Below are positions 40,439-52,344 of a stretch of DNA of 64,000 nucleotides, in pieces. The notes under the pieces were generated by a model. It did no database searches and was not told the DNA's origin. It saw only the letters and a program-made list of their open reading frames with translations. Numbering within the stretch: the stretch's first letter is position 1; every line of letters begins with the position of its first letter. The DNA is from Symsagittifera roscoffensis (Eukaryota > Xenacoelomorpha > Acoela > Convolutidae). Made by a program: the position numbers and the translations under genes. The stretch is taken from NCBI RefSeq assembly GCF_963678635.1, contig NC_087070.1:2919157-2983156 (forward strand), read 5' to 3'.

Positions 40439-41352
40439 TTGTACCCCCCATTACCACAAGACTTAAATAGAATAAGACACATTAATCAAAATCAAAATAC
40501 AGTCGAAATAAATAGACAAATTATACATCCACGAAGAAATCGAAATTTTCAAACCCCTAGAGTTCATTTTGATATACCCCAATTACCAACACAAACTACT
40601 TCAGAAAATTCAAGTAGTACATTGCCAGAAACTCCCACATTCCTTTCACAACGTAGCACCTGAAAGTATACACTCAGATTACTTAGGTTCAACACCGACA
40701 TCTGAACAAACACGTGAAAATCCCTTTAACCCCCCCCCCCCCCAATCCCACCGCACGACTACCATATTGGGCAACACACTCATATACACAAGGTGAACCA
40801 AACTTGGTAAAAGATCCAAAAGATATCTCTACTGATACAACACTATCATCGTTACCAGAAACATTATCACTCCCGTCAACACCATCATTAAGTCCAATTC
40901 CACCGGGGCTTTTCCCTTTGAATTTTCCAAATAACCTCGACGCTAGATATCGAGAACAATCATCATCAAATACCCCTTTACGATTAGATTGGAACACATT
41001 CGTAGCACCTCCCCCATTATTTGGACAACATCAAGAATGTAACCGACTCCACAGTTGGGCACTCAATAGATTACAATATAGACAAGATATCCACGAAGAT
41101 ATTCGAGAACATAATATTCAAATACTTCAACAAAATAGTCTCCAAATAAAATTTGAAATCACGATCAAACTTAATAATATTGTTCAACACCCCTACCCAT
41201 TAAATCCACCAAATATAACAGCTCAATCACTGCCCCCACCATTTATAACCACTGAAGTAATATATAAATACGATAGATATACGAAAAACACAATTGGTTA
41301 CATAACATTTTATAACCCATACTCAGGATTATCATACACATGTATATTCTAA
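40439..41352 (+). CDS. Proline/serine-rich frames before env, split at poly-C
   Basis: Frame 40439-40663 (Asn/Gln/Pro-rich) gives way to 40569-40796 and 40714-41352 around a 13-base C run (40731-40743). The last (212 codons) is Pro/Ser/Leu-rich, then becomes a structured-looking C-terminal half with FEITIKLNNIVQ and a Tyr-rich end. No family recognised. The end overlaps the start of the envelope-like frame by 13 nt. Confidence 0.4.
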
Positions 41353-41837
41353 AAATATTAACATTTCAACGCATCTTTTTTCTAATATTTTCCGACCAAA
41401 ACACAAATTCTTCTCCTTGCCCAGGACCCCAAGATTTATTAGTAATACACTATGATTGTGAAGAAAACGAACAAAAAACACTACACAAATATGCAATAAA
41501 TCAAGTATCACAATGCGAAACAGAACCACAAGCTATAGAAACTACAAATGTTATTGCAACATTGTACTCAAAAGCCCGAGCAACAACAGTCTCAGGATAT
41601 GAATTTACAGCAACATTTTCCGAAAAGAAAGTACATTGTTCACAAGTTTCCAACGGAAATAAGAACCGACTTGATCACGAATCAGTTTACCAAAGTAATA
41701 TAGAACGTTTTTTACATCTAAATCCAGATGATTGTAAAAACGAATCACTCAGACTAAGACTGACAAGAAATTTCAAGTCTTCGCCGATTCTGTACATCAA
41801 GCAGAACTTGAACGATAACAAGGACATATTAAATTAG
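41340..41837 (+). pseudogene. Envelope-like glycoprotein, N-terminal part
   Basis: Begins with ATG and a hydrophobic leader (ILKILTFQRIFFLIF) that could be a signal peptide, then a Cys-containing ectodomain: HYDCEENEQ, VSQCETEP, an ATLYSKARATTVSGYEF stretch and VHCSQVS. The spacing resembles the N-terminal ectodomain of chuvirus/mononegavirus-type glycoproteins that some invertebrate retroelements have captured. That is a pattern-based inference. The frame is lost after 41837. Description only; the gene is broken. Confidence 0.55.
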
Positions 41838-41973
41838 ACAAAAATACCCATATAACGGCGCACACGGAAGTTTAACTTTTGACATACACGATAAACACTG
41901 AATACTACACATTGGAAAAAATGACCCTTCAAACTGTAAAGCAGACACAAAAAATAAAGAATATCAAGAAATA

Positions 41974-42276
41974 ATGTTTTTTGATTGGAAAGTACAACTT
42001 GAAAAAATACAACTCACACGAGATTTAACTGATAACACCATGATCTATCAAGGAATTAGATTACCTTGCAAAAATGATCAAGGTTATTGTGACCCTACAA
42101 AAAGGACCCAAGCAACAATTGTTTGGTTTCCCGAAGATACATGCACAACATTTCAAGTAGCAAAAATACACGCTCGAATGATAAAATTTCATGAAAAAAA
42201 TTTTATTGAATCAATCCCATACGAACAAGTGAACCCATCTCGTGAACAAAGCACTGACTTCAAAAAAATTTCATGA
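41974..42276 (+). pseudogene. Envelope-like glycoprotein, middle part
   Basis: An open fragment includes IRLPCKNDQGYC, TIVWFPEDTC and FQVAKIHARM. The pattern C..(G)..C....T.VW....C is consistent with the middle of the same glycoprotein family. Stops and frame changes isolate it on both sides; degraded sequence continues to about 42560. Confidence 0.5.
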
Positions 42277-42561
42277 TATAGAAAATAAATTAACACGCTT
42301 TCAAATCTATCAAGAAATAGAATTTGCATGTAAAAATAGCAATCCACTTTAGAAAACAAATTACTCTGAAATACTTGTCGAACACGAAAAAGGTTTCGAC
42401 AAGACCACTGGAAAAATACAATTTGACCCTTATGCCACAAGTCACCCTATTAACGAAGGAACATCATACGTCCCAGTTAGTTTTATAAAAGCAAAGGTCA
42501 ACCTGGTGGAAAACTAAAACCATATGACAGTAAAAGCACACGTTTACAAGAACTGTCACTA

Positions 42562-42984
42562 ATGAATAGCACCTATTTTGGTAATATTTATTATGATATC
42601 CACTTAGACATGAAATTAGACTACACAATTAGTAGAAATTTCCAAGAAATGTCACTTTCTGAATTAGAAACACTTCATCAACTATGCGAATTAGAACGAA
42701 CAGAAATCCTACAATCACTCGCACTAGCAGTACTAAAAATACCTTACGCAGGATACTTATTATCAGGAAACAGATCAAAGTTTCTTGACTATGAAGGAAA
42801 CATTTTATGGTTCTATACTTGCACCAAAAAACTATCACCATTATATGTTTTTGAAGACAAACGTTGTTATAAAAGAATCCCCTTATTCTATAAAAATAAA
42901 GTACATTTAGTCGACACACTTTCAAGACGAACATATTTTTGGGATACCGCAGTCCCATGTGGATCAAAAATAGCCACAATGTAG
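42562..42984 (+). pseudogene. Envelope-like glycoprotein, core part
   Basis: A 140-codon frame with LHQLCELERTEIL, AGYLLSGNRSKFL, WFYTCTKKLSPLYVFEDKRC, RIPLFYKNKVHLVDTLSR and AVPCGSK. The order L-C...R, G-x-x-W-x-x-C, C-Y-x-x-(I/V)-P-x-x-Y, D-x-x-(T/S)-R, then P-C is the part of the protein that most resembles chuvirus-type glycoproteins. In related proteins this region is part of the fusion glycoprotein ectodomain. The assignment is by eye. Confidence 0.6.
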
Positions 42985-43755
42985 TACAATTAAACCCTGA
43001 TGAAGATAAATACTACCTACTTGTACCATACCCTACATTATTGCAACCACTCAAGAAATTTTCACCCGAAAGTATCAGAGCTATCGCTCGTAACCCAAAT
43101 ATTGATTTACAATCAATTGGAACATATTCTAAATCTGATATGCAACATCACATTAGAACACAACAGTTTCAGGAATTATTAACACAAATGGACACAATAC
43201 AACGCCAATCAATCGACCAGAATTTAAGAAAACTTGCCGAAACCGCAGGATTGGCAGACATTTATACACAAGACTATAGCGGATATTTTAAAGATATCAA
43301 AGACTACATAAATTTAAACGGTGAAAAATACAGACTACAACATATTTCACCTATAAATATTTTCAGTTTTGTCACCTTAAAAAAGGAAATTCTAGCTTTT
43401 CTAGTATGGCCCTATTATATCTTAGAAAAATTAACGATCTTATACGCCATGTTTAATTTTAGAGGTTTCTTTTCTCACTGTTAAAAGGAATCTATAACAC
43501 ATGCGCTATACACACACAAGTAAACCGACAAGCAAGTCTAGCACGTTTACTTTTTGCAGGATTTTTTGGAATTTTTTCATCATCAATTCACAAAATACTT
43601 CTAGATGCACAAATAAAAGAATATAACACAAAAATATCCACAAGACAAAACACATACGACGAAGAACATAATAATATAGAAATAAAACCTACCGCACCAC
43701 AGTTACCACCCATACCACAAAATCATTCATTATCTTTAGTTCCCCGTAATTTCTG
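42939..43755 (+). pseudogene. Envelope-like glycoprotein, stem, membrane anchor and tail
   Basis: The frame 42939-43484 continues with FSPESIRAIARNP, GTYSKSDMQHHI and a Gln/Leu-rich helical segment, then hydrophobic stretches (ILAFLVWPYYILEKL). After a frame change near 43460, a further hydrophobic ARLLFAGFFGIFSSSI and a polar tail end at a TGA (43753-43755). Stem, anchor and cytoplasmic tail are the simplest reading. Confidence 0.55.
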
Positions 43756-43923
43756 AAACCTAGCGATCACAAATAATCCAAATTCTAGACCAAATACAAC
43801 ACAAAGTCCCATCCAACACATAATGACATATCATTCAAAAAATGATAATACATATGAACAAATTATAGAACAACGTAACACCACCACTTTTCAATCTCAA
43901 AATAATCATTTTTTTAGCCCACG

Positions 43924-44196
43924 ATGAGCCGACAACTTGGATCTCTCCATTGCTCAAATTCCCACCCAGCCAACCTCCAAACTCCAATCCCAATAATCCC
44001 ACTTTTTGCTTTCCCACCACCCGATTTTCCAATTATTAATATACCATCAAGCACGAATTCTGATACTAACTCAGATATTTCAGTTTTTCATACTATCTCA
44101 CAATTTAATAACGCTAATATAGAAACCCCCGACGAATTTGCAGACTCCGAACCATCTCCCTCTACCCATTCCCAGACCAACTCCTCAGTTTTTTGA
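43924..44196 (+). CDS. Ser/Pro/Thr-rich frame after env, unassigned
   Basis: 90 codons opening MSRQLGSLHCSNSHPANLQ, with a Pro-rich hydrophobic middle and an acidic Ser/Thr end. No family recognised. It is followed by a 70-bp tandem duplication (44254-44395) that breaks the reading frame. Confidence 0.3.
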   Translation: MSRQLGSLHCSNSHPANLQTPIPIIPLFAFPPPDFPIINIPSSTNSDTNSDISVFHTISQFNNANIETPDEFADSEPSPSTHSQTNSSVF

Positions 44197-44253
44197 AAAC
44201 CCCCTTTTCAACCACTCCCATCCGTTTCCACTCCTTCTTATGCTACCCAAGTA

Positions 44254-44395
44254 ATCCCAACCTATTCTCCACTTCATTCCGACAGATCATACAATAATTC
44301 CTCAGATACCCTACAAATCTCCGATCCCAACCTATTCTCCACTTCATTCCGACAGATCATATAATAATTCCCCAGATACCCTACAAATCTCCGAG
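44254..44395 (+). repeat. 70-bp tandem duplication
   Basis: ATCCCAACCTATTCTCCACT...CTACAAATCTCCG occurs at 44254-44323 and again at 44324-44395 with a few differences. Confidence 0.9.
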
Positions 44396-44441
44396 CCTAC
44401 CATCAGCTAATACTACTGAAAGTAACGAGAAAAATAAAAAC

Positions 44442-45379
44442 ATGTTATATAGACTCACCACAACACTAACAACTCGACAATTTACTTACGTTGGATATAA
44501 AAAATTATTAAAAAGATTCATCGCACCCCGAGCTAACGAATTTCCAAAAGAATACTATGATCATAATATCATCCGCCCTAATCAAGATCAATTTTTAGAT
44601 GAAGACCGCTTCGCAAACCCGCAACTAACAGAAAAATTTTTCATTAAAACATCATACGTATTTACACTCAATATTTTTGATAGAAGCATGATCATAATAT
44701 TTCCGAATCACTAGTTGATATTCAAGCAAATGAAAATTTCTATGAAAAATTTCAGTTATTTTCCCTAACCTTTCACTTTCTTTCACCACAGGAACGCGAT
44801 TTGCACTGTTCCCACGATATTATGATTATGTTACGCACTAAACAAACGCACACCTATACATATTATCGTTTTATCATATTATTTTTCACTGAAACATCAT
44901 ACGTATTTACACTCAATATTTTTGATAGAAAGCATGATCACATTATTTCCAAATCACTAGTTGATATTCAAGCATATGAAAGCTTCTATGATAAATTTCA
45001 GTTATTTTCCCTAACCTTTCACTTTCTTTCACCACAGGAACGCAATTTGAACTGTTCCCACAATATTATGTTACGCACTAAACAAACACACACATATACA
45101 TATTATCGTTTTATACAAAATCATTTTGATTTGCACACTCTATCAAGACAACCTCACCATCGTTTTCAGTTTCTTAACTCAAAATATATGTCACCATTTT
45201 TTCTTAATTTTACATATTGCATTAAAGATACTAACCTACACGGCATCCTCCGCAACTATGACCCAGTTTCCCAAATGTACATAATCTGTCCCATCACAAA
45301 GACCTTCAATGCTGAAGAATCAAGACCCTTCCTTATCCCGAATGAATTTATAACACCTATTGAAAAACCCATATTATAA
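44442..45379 (+). CDS. Accessory frames with an internal 245-bp duplication
   Basis: The frames 44442-44714 and 44801-45379 share the segment TSYVFTLNIFDR because the DNA 44647-44877 is duplicated at 44892-45115. The original was perhaps one frame of about 200 codons; each copy now carries indels. The C-terminal half (LHGILRNYDPVSQMYIICP...PFLIPNEFITPIEKPI) is intact-looking. No family recognised. Position after env, before the 3' non-coding region, fits an accessory gene. Confidence 0.4.
44647..45115 (+). repeat. 245-bp imperfect tandem duplication
   Basis: AAACATCATACGTATTTAC at 44647 recurs at 44892, and the similarity runs to TACATATTATCGTTTTAT at about 44877 and 45115. Copies differ by substitutions and small indels. 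Confidence 0.9.
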
Positions 45380-47205
45380 TTCACTCACAATACTAAATAT
45401 AACCATAAAATATAAAACCTCATCCAAAACACACCTTACGAGTTCGCAATAGGCACAGAAGAACTAAACACCATCAAGGCACTTCAATTGCTTTGGCCAC
45501 TGCTACAAACTAAAAACATCATACGCTTACTAGCCAAGTTACTAACAATATCAGACATGATTCACGACATCTTCCCCCACGGCTTTTTCCTAGAAGACTA
45601 AGGTAACTATAAATTAAAATACTTTTAACTAATAAGTTCAAATGTGTACTAACCATTTTCTATCAATGTTTGATTTATTCTTTCAGTCTTCACACCACAA
45701 TCATCTACAAAACAGAAAAAGACAAATAAAAATACAAACCTGTTAAATTATATTCAAACTCCTTAATCTTTAGCACCAAATAATGTAGTAAAATGCATAC
45801 CCATTGTAGTAATTTCATTTATAAATTATTTCCCACGAAGCAGTAAAAATAAATACGATGAAAATTTATAATTTTAAACTTCCCAAAAACGCAGTAAAAT
45901 TCAAACTCTATGCAATAAATTGATAAAATGAGAAAGCAGTACTAACCTTTTCAATATTTTCATTCATTCGCACAGCAAATCTATGCAAACTCGCACAGCT
46001 CGCCCACGAAGAATTGTTTAAATAACGATTTTAAGTTTCAAGCTTTCACTATCAACAACTCTAACACACGATAACAAGTTTCAAACTTTCCTTTAACCCG
46101 GTTGGAAAGGAATTATATACTAAGCCAAACTAACCAATGCAGCTTACTAAACACCACAAAACATAAAATAACAGCATGACTAAGAAAAGAAAACCAACGG
46201 TACCCAAACCGGTTTAACCCAGTTTAAAACTGGATAATTTATTCTTTTGAAGACTTATTATAAAGTCTAAGAAAGAAATAATAAAACACAAAAAAGTCGC
46301 AAGACAAACCCAAACCAGAAACAATTCGATTTTTGAAAAAAGGACACAACCAAAGTAACCTAAGAAAGACCAGAAAAAAACCAACATAAAACGTTATCAC
46401 ATAACAGGACTTCTCAAAGAAACAGCATGCAATCATACTCCCACTCCTGGCCTAACCTACCAGAGAAGGACGTCCTGAGCATGATCATAGCCGGCCTAAC
46501 CCACCGCGCTACACAAACGCTTTGTGACCACACTTCAACTTTTAATAAGAGGTACTCAAGGGTGAGTAACTCTTCAAAATAACTGAACTAAAACAAAACG
46601 CATTTTTGAAAACGACTAACTAAGTTCAGAATTAAAAAACCAAATTAACATAAATTTATAAAATGTAAATCATACTTTGCAGTATATAGATCATACACAA
46701 CAACAAAGACGAACATCCAAAGACTAGACGATCCCATCACACTCGAACAAAAGAATGGCTAAACACAACCGACATGCCGTCCACAATTACGACTCAAAGG
46801 ATTTAGAGTACGACTTGACTTCGCAGAAAAAGACTCCATTGAACTAGACCAATGACCACCTCGATGCTCAAGTATACGTACAGATCCGAGTTACAAGGCA
46901 TCCCTTCCAAACACGATCTTCACGCCATTCCCAGACGAGGCTGCACACAAAACAGTTCTCTACTAATACAGAAAAACCTGACATAGCAAACCATTTTGAA
47001 ATCGGATTGATTTCATTGGGTATCACAGTCGTTGTCGAATGACGTAATAACAACTTCCTATCCCTGATTTCAGCGTCCTGGAACGTTCTTCTTCAAGAGG
47101 AACCGGATAAGAAAATGATGTTCGCCAAATACCAACGTTCATCATCCATCCTTCAATTGCAGAGAAGAAAGATAGTTCTAAAACACTCTGTAAGCCCCGG
47201 ATGGG
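45380..47205 (+). other. 3' non-coding region of the element (first copy)
   Basis: No conserved gene. A donor-like GGGTGAGTAA lies at about 46559, and short minus-strand frames recur in each copy only because the unit is repeated. It ends with GCCCCGGATGGG, where a polypurine tract would be expected; only GGATGGG is purine-rich, a weak tract. Confidence 0.6.
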
Positions 47206-47586
47206 TGGAACCTGATCTAAACTACATTTCATTATTGGATAAATTAGATATTTTACCACTGTAAAATATTTGATATTAACCAATCATAATCCATCCAACT
47301 AACAACCCACTTATTTGTAAGTGCTAAAATTACTTGTAATTTCAGCACAAGAGAGATTTGAATTTAACTTAGAAATTAGTTACCTCTCCAAGAGAACTTC
47401 AGCAGTCGCAATAAGCCAGTATACTCTAGATCTATTGAGCCTAGCAGAGACTAGTTAAACACCCTGAGACTAGTAGATATAAGAGTAAGATTAGGATCGG
47501 TATTAGACTAAGAAGTTGCACGAATCTATCCGGCCGAAAATAAGATAGCGTGACGAGCAGACGGTGTACCCTATGCGAAATTACTC
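47206..47586 (+). repeat. Truncated internal LTR copy 1
   Basis: Matches bases 1-381 of the 3' LTR, then switches at the triplication junction. It lacks the last 28 bp (the CA end), so it cannot be a normal LTR terminus. Confidence 0.93.
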
Positions 47587-49568
47587 CAAGATACTAACCT
47601 ACACGGCATCCTCCGCAACTATGACCCAGTTTCCCAAATGTACATAATCTGTCCCATCACAAAGACCTTCAATGCTGAAGAATCAAGACCCTTCCTTATC
47701 CCGAATGAATTTATAACACCTATTGAAAAACCCATATTATAATTCACTCACAATACTAAATATAACCATAAAATATAAAACCTCATCCAAAACACACCTT
47801 ACGAGTTCGCAATAGGCACAGAAGAACTAAACACCATCAAGGCACTTCAATTGCTTTGGCCACTGCTACAAACTAAAAACATCATACGCTTACTAGCCAA
47901 GTTACTAACAATATCAGACATGATTCACGACATCTTCCCCCACGGCTTTTTCCTAGAAGACTAAGGTAACTATAAATTAAAATACTTTTAACTAATAAGT
48001 TCAAATGTGTACTAACCATTTTCTATCAATGTTTGATTTATTCTTTCAGTCTTCACACCACAATCATCTACAAAACAGAAAAAGACAAATAAAAATACAA
48101 ACCTGTTAAATTATATTCAAACTCCTTAATCTTTAGCACCAAATAATGTAGTAAAATGCATACCCATTGTAGTAATTTCATTTATAAATTATTTCCCACG
48201 AAGCAGTAAAAATAAATACGATGAAAATTTATAATTTTAAACTTCCCAAAAACGCAGTAAAATTCAAACTCTATTCAATAAATTGATAAAATGAGAAAGC
48301 AGTACTAACCCTTTCAATATTTTCATTCATTCGCACAGCAAATCTATGCAAACTCGCACAGCTCGCCCACGAAGAATTGTTTAAATAACGATTTTAAGTT
48401 TCAAGCTTTCACTATCAACAACTCTAACACACGATAACAAGTTTCAAACTTTCCTTTAACCCGGTTGGAAAGGAATTATATACTAAGCCAAACTAAGCAA
48501 TGCAGCTTACTAAACACCACAAATCATAAAATAACAGCATGACTAAGAAAAGAAAACCAACGGTACCCAAACCGGTTTAACCCAGTTTAAAACTGGATAA
48601 TTTATTCTTTTGAAGACTTATTATAAAGTCTAAGAAAGAAATAATAAAACACAAAAAAGTCGCAAGACAAACCCAAACCAGAAACAATTCGATTTTTGAA
48701 AAAAGGACACAACCAAAGTAACCTAAGAAAGACCAGAAAAAAACCAACATAAAACGTTATCACATAACAGGACTTCTCAAAGAAACAGCATGCAATCATA
48801 CTCCCACTCCTGGCCTAACCTACCAGAGAAGGACGTCCTGAGCATGATCATAGCCGGCCTAACCCACCGCGCTACACAAACGCTTTGTGACCACACTTCA
48901 ACTTTTAATAAGAGGTACTCAAGGGTGAGTAACTCTTCAAAATAACTGAACTAAAACAAAACGCATTTTTGAAAACGACTAACTAAGTTCAGAATTAAAA
49001 AACCAAATTAACATAAATTTATAAAATGTAAATCATACTTTGCAGTATATAGATCATACACAACAACAAAGACGAACATCCAAAGACTAGACGATCCCAT
49101 CACACTCGAACAAAAGAATGGCTAAACACAACCGACATGCCGTCCACAATTACGACTCAAAGGATTTAGAGTACGACTTGACTTCGCAGAAAAAGACTCC
49201 ATTGAACTAGACCAATGACCACCTCGATGCTCAAGTATACGTACAGATCCGAGTTACAAGGCATCCCTTCCAAACACGATCTTCACGCCATTCCCAGACG
49301 AGGCTGCACACAAAACAGTTCTCTACTAATACAGAAAAACCTGACATAGCAAACCATTTTGAAATCGGATTGATTTCATTGGGTATCACAGTCGTTGTCG
49401 AATGACGTAATAACAACTTCCTATCCCTGATTTCAGCGTCCTGGAACGTTCTTCTTCAAGAGGAACCGGATAAGAAAATGATGTTCGCCAAATACCAACG
49501 TTCATCATCCATCCTTCAATTGCAGAGAAGAAAGATAGTTCTAAAACACTCTGTAAGCCCCGGATGGG

Positions 49569-49949
49569 TGGAACCTGATCTAAACTACATTTCATTATTG
49601 GATAAATTAGATATTTTACCACTGTAAAATATTTGATATTAACCAATCATAATCCATCCAACTAACAACCCACTTATTTGTAAGTGCTAAAATTACTTGT
49701 AATTTCAGCACAAGAGAGATTTGAATTTAACTTAGAAATTAGTTACCTCTCCAAGAGAACTTCAGCAGTCGCAATAAGCCAGTATACTCTAGATCTATTG
49801 AGCCTAGCAGAGACTAGTTAAACACCCTGAGACTAGTAGATATAAGAGTAAGATTAGGATCGGTATTAGACTAAGAAGTTGCACGAATCTATCCGGCCGA
49901 AAATAAGATAGCGTGACGAGCAGACGGTGTACCCTATGCGAAATTACTC
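49569..49949 (+). repeat. Truncated internal LTR copy 2
   Basis: Same as the copy 2363 bp upstream, with the same breakpoint. Confidence 0.93.
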
Positions 49950-51931
49950 CAAGATACTAACCTACACGGCATCCTCCGCAACTATGACCCAGTTTCCCAA
50001 ATGTACATAATCTGTCCCATCACAAAGACCTTCAATGCTGAAGAATCAAGACCCTTCCTTATCCCGAATGAATTTATAACACCTATTGAAAAACCCATAT
50101 TATAATTCACTCACAATACTAAATATAACCATAAAATATAAAACCTCATCCAAAACACACCTTACGAGTTCGCAATAGGCACAGAAGAACTAAACACCAT
50201 CAAGGCACTTCAATTGCTTTGGCCACTGCTACAAACTAAAAACATCATACGCTTACTAGCCAAGTTACTAACAATATCAGACATGATTCACGACATCTTC
50301 CCCCACGGCTTTTTCCTAGAAGACTAAGGTAACTATAAATTAAAATACTTTTAACTAATAAGTTCAAATGTGTACTAACCATTTTCTATCAATGTTTGAT
50401 TTATTCTTTCAGTCTTCACACCACAATCATCTACAAAACAGAAAAAGACAAATAAAAATACAAACCTGTTAAATTATATTCAAACTCCTTAATCTTTAGC
50501 ACCAAATAATGTAGTAAAATGCATACCCATTGTAGTAATTTCATTTATAAATTATTTCCCACGAAGCAGTAAAAATAAATACGATGAAAATTTATAATTT
50601 TAAACTTCCCAAAAACGCAGTAAAATTCAAACTCTATTCAATAAATTGATAAAATGAGAAAGCAGTACTAACCCTTTCAATATTTTCATTCATTCGCACA
50701 GCAAATCTATGCAAACTCGCACAGCTCGCCCACGAAGAATTGTTTAAATAACGATTTTAAGTTTCAAGCTTTCACTATCAACAACTCTAACACACGATAA
50801 CAAGTTTCAAACTTTCCTTTAACCCGGTTGGAAAGGAATTATATACTAAGCCAAACTAAGCAATGCAGCTTACTAAACACCACAAATCATAAAATAACAG
50901 CATGACTAAGAAAAGAAAACCAACGGTACCCAAACCGGTTTAACCCAGTTTAAAACTGGATAATTTATTCTTTTGAAGACTTATTATAAAGTCTAAGAAA
51001 GAAATAATAAAACACAAAAAAGTCGCAAGACAAACCCAAACCAGAAACAATTCGATTTTTGAAAAAAGGACACAACCAAAGTAACCTAAGAAAGACCAGA
51101 AAAAAACCAACATAAAACGTTATCACATAACAGGACTTCTCAAAGAAACAGCATGCAATCATACTCCCACTCCTGGCCTAACCTACCAGAGAAGGACGTC
51201 CTGAGCATGATCATAGCCGGCCTAACCCACCGCGCTACACAAACGCTTTGTGACCACACTTCAACTTTTAATAAGAGGTACTCAAGGGTGAGTAACTCTT
51301 CAAAATAACTGAACTAAAACAAAACGCATTTTTGAAAACGACTAACTAAGTTCAGAATTAAAAAACCAAATTAACATAAATTTATAAAATGTAAATCATA
51401 CTTTGCAGTATATAGATCATACACAACAACAAAGACGAACATCCAAAGACTAGACGATCCCATCACACTCGAACAAAAGAATGGCTAAACACAACCGACA
51501 TGCCGTCCACAATTACGACTCAAAGGATTTAGAGTACGACTTGACTTCGCAGAAAAAGACTCCATTGAACTAGACCAATGACCACCTCGATGCTCAAGTA
51601 TACGTACAGATCCGAGTTACAAGGCATCCCTTCCAAACACGATCTTCACGCCATTCCCAGACGAGGCTGCACACAAAACAGTTCTCTACTAATACAGAAA
51701 AACCTGACATAGCAAACCATTTTGAAATCGGATTGATTTCATTGGGTATCACAGTCGTTGTCGAATGACGTAATAACAACTTCCTATCCCTGATTTCAGC
51801 GTCCTGGAACGTTCTTCTTCAAGAGGAACCGGATAAGAAAATGATGTTCGCCAAATACCAACGTTCATCATCCATCCTTCAATTGCAGAGAAGAAAGATA
51901 GTTCTAAAACACTCTGTAAGCCCCGGATGGG

Positions 51932-52340
51932 TGGAACCTGATCTAAACTACATTTCATTATTGGATAAATTAGATATTTTACCACTGTAAAATATTTGAT
52001 ATTAACCAATCATAATCCATCCAACTAACAACCCACTTATTTGTAAGTGCTAAAATTACTTGTAATTTCAGCACAAGAGAGATTTGAATTTAACTTAGAA
52101 ATTAGTTACCTCTCCAAGAGAACTTCAGCAGTCGCAATAAGCCAGTATACTCTAGATCTATTGAGCCTAGCAGAGACTAGTTAAACACCCTGAGACTAGT
52201 AGATATAAGAGTAAGATTAGGATCGGTATTAGACTAAGAAGTTGCACGAATCTATCCGGCCGAAAATAAGATAGCGTGACGAGCAGACGGTGTACCCTAT
52301 GCGAAATTACTCTATGAGTTAACCTAAAGGACCTAACTCA
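51932..52340 (+). repeat. 3' LTR
   Basis: 409 bp, TGGAACC...ACCTAACTCA, followed directly by the target duplication ATAC (52341-52344). Confidence 0.93.
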
Positions 52341-52344
52341 ATAC

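Larger units (their letters stand above)
45225..52313 (+). repeat. 2363-bp unit, tandem triplication
   Basis: Copies 45225-47587, 47588-49950 and 49951-52313 each run from AAGATACTAACCTACACGG to LTR base 381 (TGCGAAATTACTC). Copies 2 and 3 share at least four substitutions against copy 1 (within about 45905-46165), and I saw no difference between them. At each internal junction ATTACTC|C|AAGATACT there is one base not found in either parent context. Only copy 3 continues to the complete LTR end. Confidence 0.95.
28911..52340 (+). mobile_element. Giant LTR retroelement (Ty3/gypsy-type), decayed
   Basis: Bounded by LTRs (410 and 409 bp, about 95% identical by eye) starting TG and ending CA, with 4-bp duplications ATAC at 28907-28910 and 52341-52344. 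The order of domains is gag-like, CCHC, protease, RT, RNase H, integrase, extra frames, envelope-like gene, further frames, 3' LTR region. This order and the RT and integrase motifs fit Ty3/gypsy (errantivirus-like in having an envelope). Total 23.4 kb, of which 4726 bp is the 3' triplication. Even about 18.7 kb far exceeds the usual 5-12 kb. Stops and frameshifts in gag, pol and env, and LTR divergence, show it is inactive. Confidence 0.93.

Noticed and set aside
46239-52009. Identical minus-strand frames (65, 61 and 86 codons) in three copies
   Set aside because: They lie antisense in the 3' non-coding region and LTR of the retroelement and repeat with the 2363-bp unit.
44254-52313. CRISPR-like or programmed repeat array
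   Set aside because: The repeats are large tandem duplications within a eukaryotic retroelement, with no short regular repeats and unique spacers.
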